A stretch of DNA of 64,000 nt. It comes from Lysinibacillus piscis (GTDB lineage Bacteria > Bacillota > Bacilli > Bacillales_A > Planococcaceae). This document shows positions 63,429 through 64,000 of this stretch, piece by piece. The DNA lies in NCBI RefSeq assembly GCF_026012395.1, contig NZ_BRZA01000001.1, positions 558,001-622,000 on the forward strand. The letters run 5' to 3'. The notes beneath the pieces were generated by a model. It ran no database searches, was not told the DNA's origin, and was given only the letters and a program-made list of their open reading frames with translations. A program made the position numbers and the translations under genes. Each line of letters opens with the position of its first letter. The stretch's first letter is position 1.

Positions 63429-64000
63429 TTATTTTTCGTAATCTAGTCCTACAGCAATGCCATCCTCTACAAAGATAGCTCGCTTGATTTCAGTTAATTG
63501 CTCATCCGACAATCCTGCAAAAAAGCGATTCACAGCCTCCCAGTTCTTATACTGACGGATAGCATCAAGTTCTTCCTCTAAATCTCCCTGTGCACCCACA
63601 CTCTCCAGTAATTTTTTATCGCTGATATAATCACCTTTTAACTTTTTGGCTACGGCTTTAATGGCTGCTTTTTCTAATCCTAACTTTTCAAGCACCGTGG
63701 ATATGGAGATAGCCTGTGAATAATCCTCCCGAAAAAGTGCTATTAAAGCCGCTTTAAATTTAGGTTCTGCATCATATTTGACATCTTCTTTTTTAGAGAT
63801 TTTCCCTTCTGCCAAATCTCCAAGAATCGCTTTTAATACAGAGTAACGGTCTATCTCAAACTTTTCCTTGAAAGATACGTTAAAACGACCTGTATGCCCG
63901 AAAATTTGATAGTATTTGAGATTTCGGTTATCCATAACAGTAGTAGCTTGGGCTGTTAATTGTGCCTTAATTTCATCTAAACGTTTTTTATCCTCTTTTG
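63429..64000 (-). CDS. Early phage protein, cut by the window edge
   Basis: The reading frame is open from the stop at 63429 to the end of the window, giving at least 189 residues; the ATG at 63935 is probably internal, because the frame continues upstream with coding-like sequence (KRLDEIKAQLTAQATTV). A Tyr/Phe-rich segment (NLKYYQIFGHTGRFNV) is followed by helices rich in Lys and Glu. It is not recognised. By position it could correspond to the recombination or nuclease-inhibitor genes of the Mu early region. Confidence 0.6.
   Translation of the reverse strand, partial: KEDKKRLDEIKAQLTAQATTVMDNRNLKYYQIFGHTGRFNVSFKEKFEIDRYSVLKAILGDLAEGKISKKEDVKYDAEPKFKAALIALFREDYSQAISISTVLEKLGLEKAAIKAVAKKLKGDYISDKKLLESVGAQGDLEEELDAIRQYKNWEAVNRFFAGLSDEQLTEIKRAIFVEDGIAVGLDYEK

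Overview
The window looks like chromosome from a low-GC, spore-forming Bacillaceae bacterium, most probably Lysinibacillus or a close relative. The genus is inferred from gene order and protein resemblance. Three things support a spore former of this group. The yicC-gmk-rpoZ-coaC-priA-def-fmt-rsmB-rlmN-prpC-prkC-rsgA-rpe-thiN-spoVM / rpmB block follows the Bacillus order. A SpoVM peptide gene is present. Tandem Spo0A-like boxes precede two secreted peptides.

Layout. (1) 118-5853: a minus-strand guanidino/arginine catabolic operon (arginine-deiminase-like enzyme, dimethylargininase-like enzyme, amino-acid permease, RocB-like M20 peptidase). It is divergent from an IclR-type regulator, and palindromic operator candidates lie just downstream of its promoter. 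(2) 6002-20230: the housekeeping block, convergent with rpmB across two terminators; spoVM overlaps the second. Two departures from the Bacillus layout are seen: CoaC without the CoaB domain, and no remA between yicC and gmk. (3) 20459-22165: rqcH, divergent. (4) 22706-35406: two convergent oligopeptide ABC transporter operons (oppABCDF on plus; oppDF-ABC on minus). Between them are two small Cys-pair secreted peptides whose promoters share a 28-bp repeat at the same distance from the -10.

(5) About 36.05 kb to the window end: most of a prophage, all on the minus strand. Its early genes (a GemA/gp16-like protein, a Mor-like activator) and its head-gene order (small membrane protein, winged-helix protein, gp27-like small terminase, large terminase, portal, MuF) are those of Mu-like transposable phages. 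The tail is a PBSX/Xkd-type contractile tail: sheath, tube, -1-frameshifted chaperone, tape measure, LysM protein, XkdQ/R/S-like proteins, baseplate J, XkdU-like protein, fibre. The transposase end lies beyond 64000.

Inserted in the phage backbone are units that look like cargo. One is a MuF head protein with a C-terminal nuclease-toxin-like domain, followed by a colicin-D-immunity-like gene and a terminator. Another is a two-gene HTH-ImmA/IrrE cassette with its own promoter and terminator. A membrane-protein gene has its own terminator and a palindromic operator, and a small unknown gene lies between chaperone and tape measure. Between the ImmA cassette and the head genes is a roughly 300-nt non-coding segment whose internal pairings suggest a structured RNA read from the minus strand, ending in a strong terminator.

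How they work together: a lysogen would keep the autonomous units on (ImmA cassette, membrane protein, perhaps the immunity protein). The Mor-like activator would switch on the late minus-strand operon, giving head, tail and endolysin. No tRNA, rRNA, CRISPR array or intact insertion sequence was seen.
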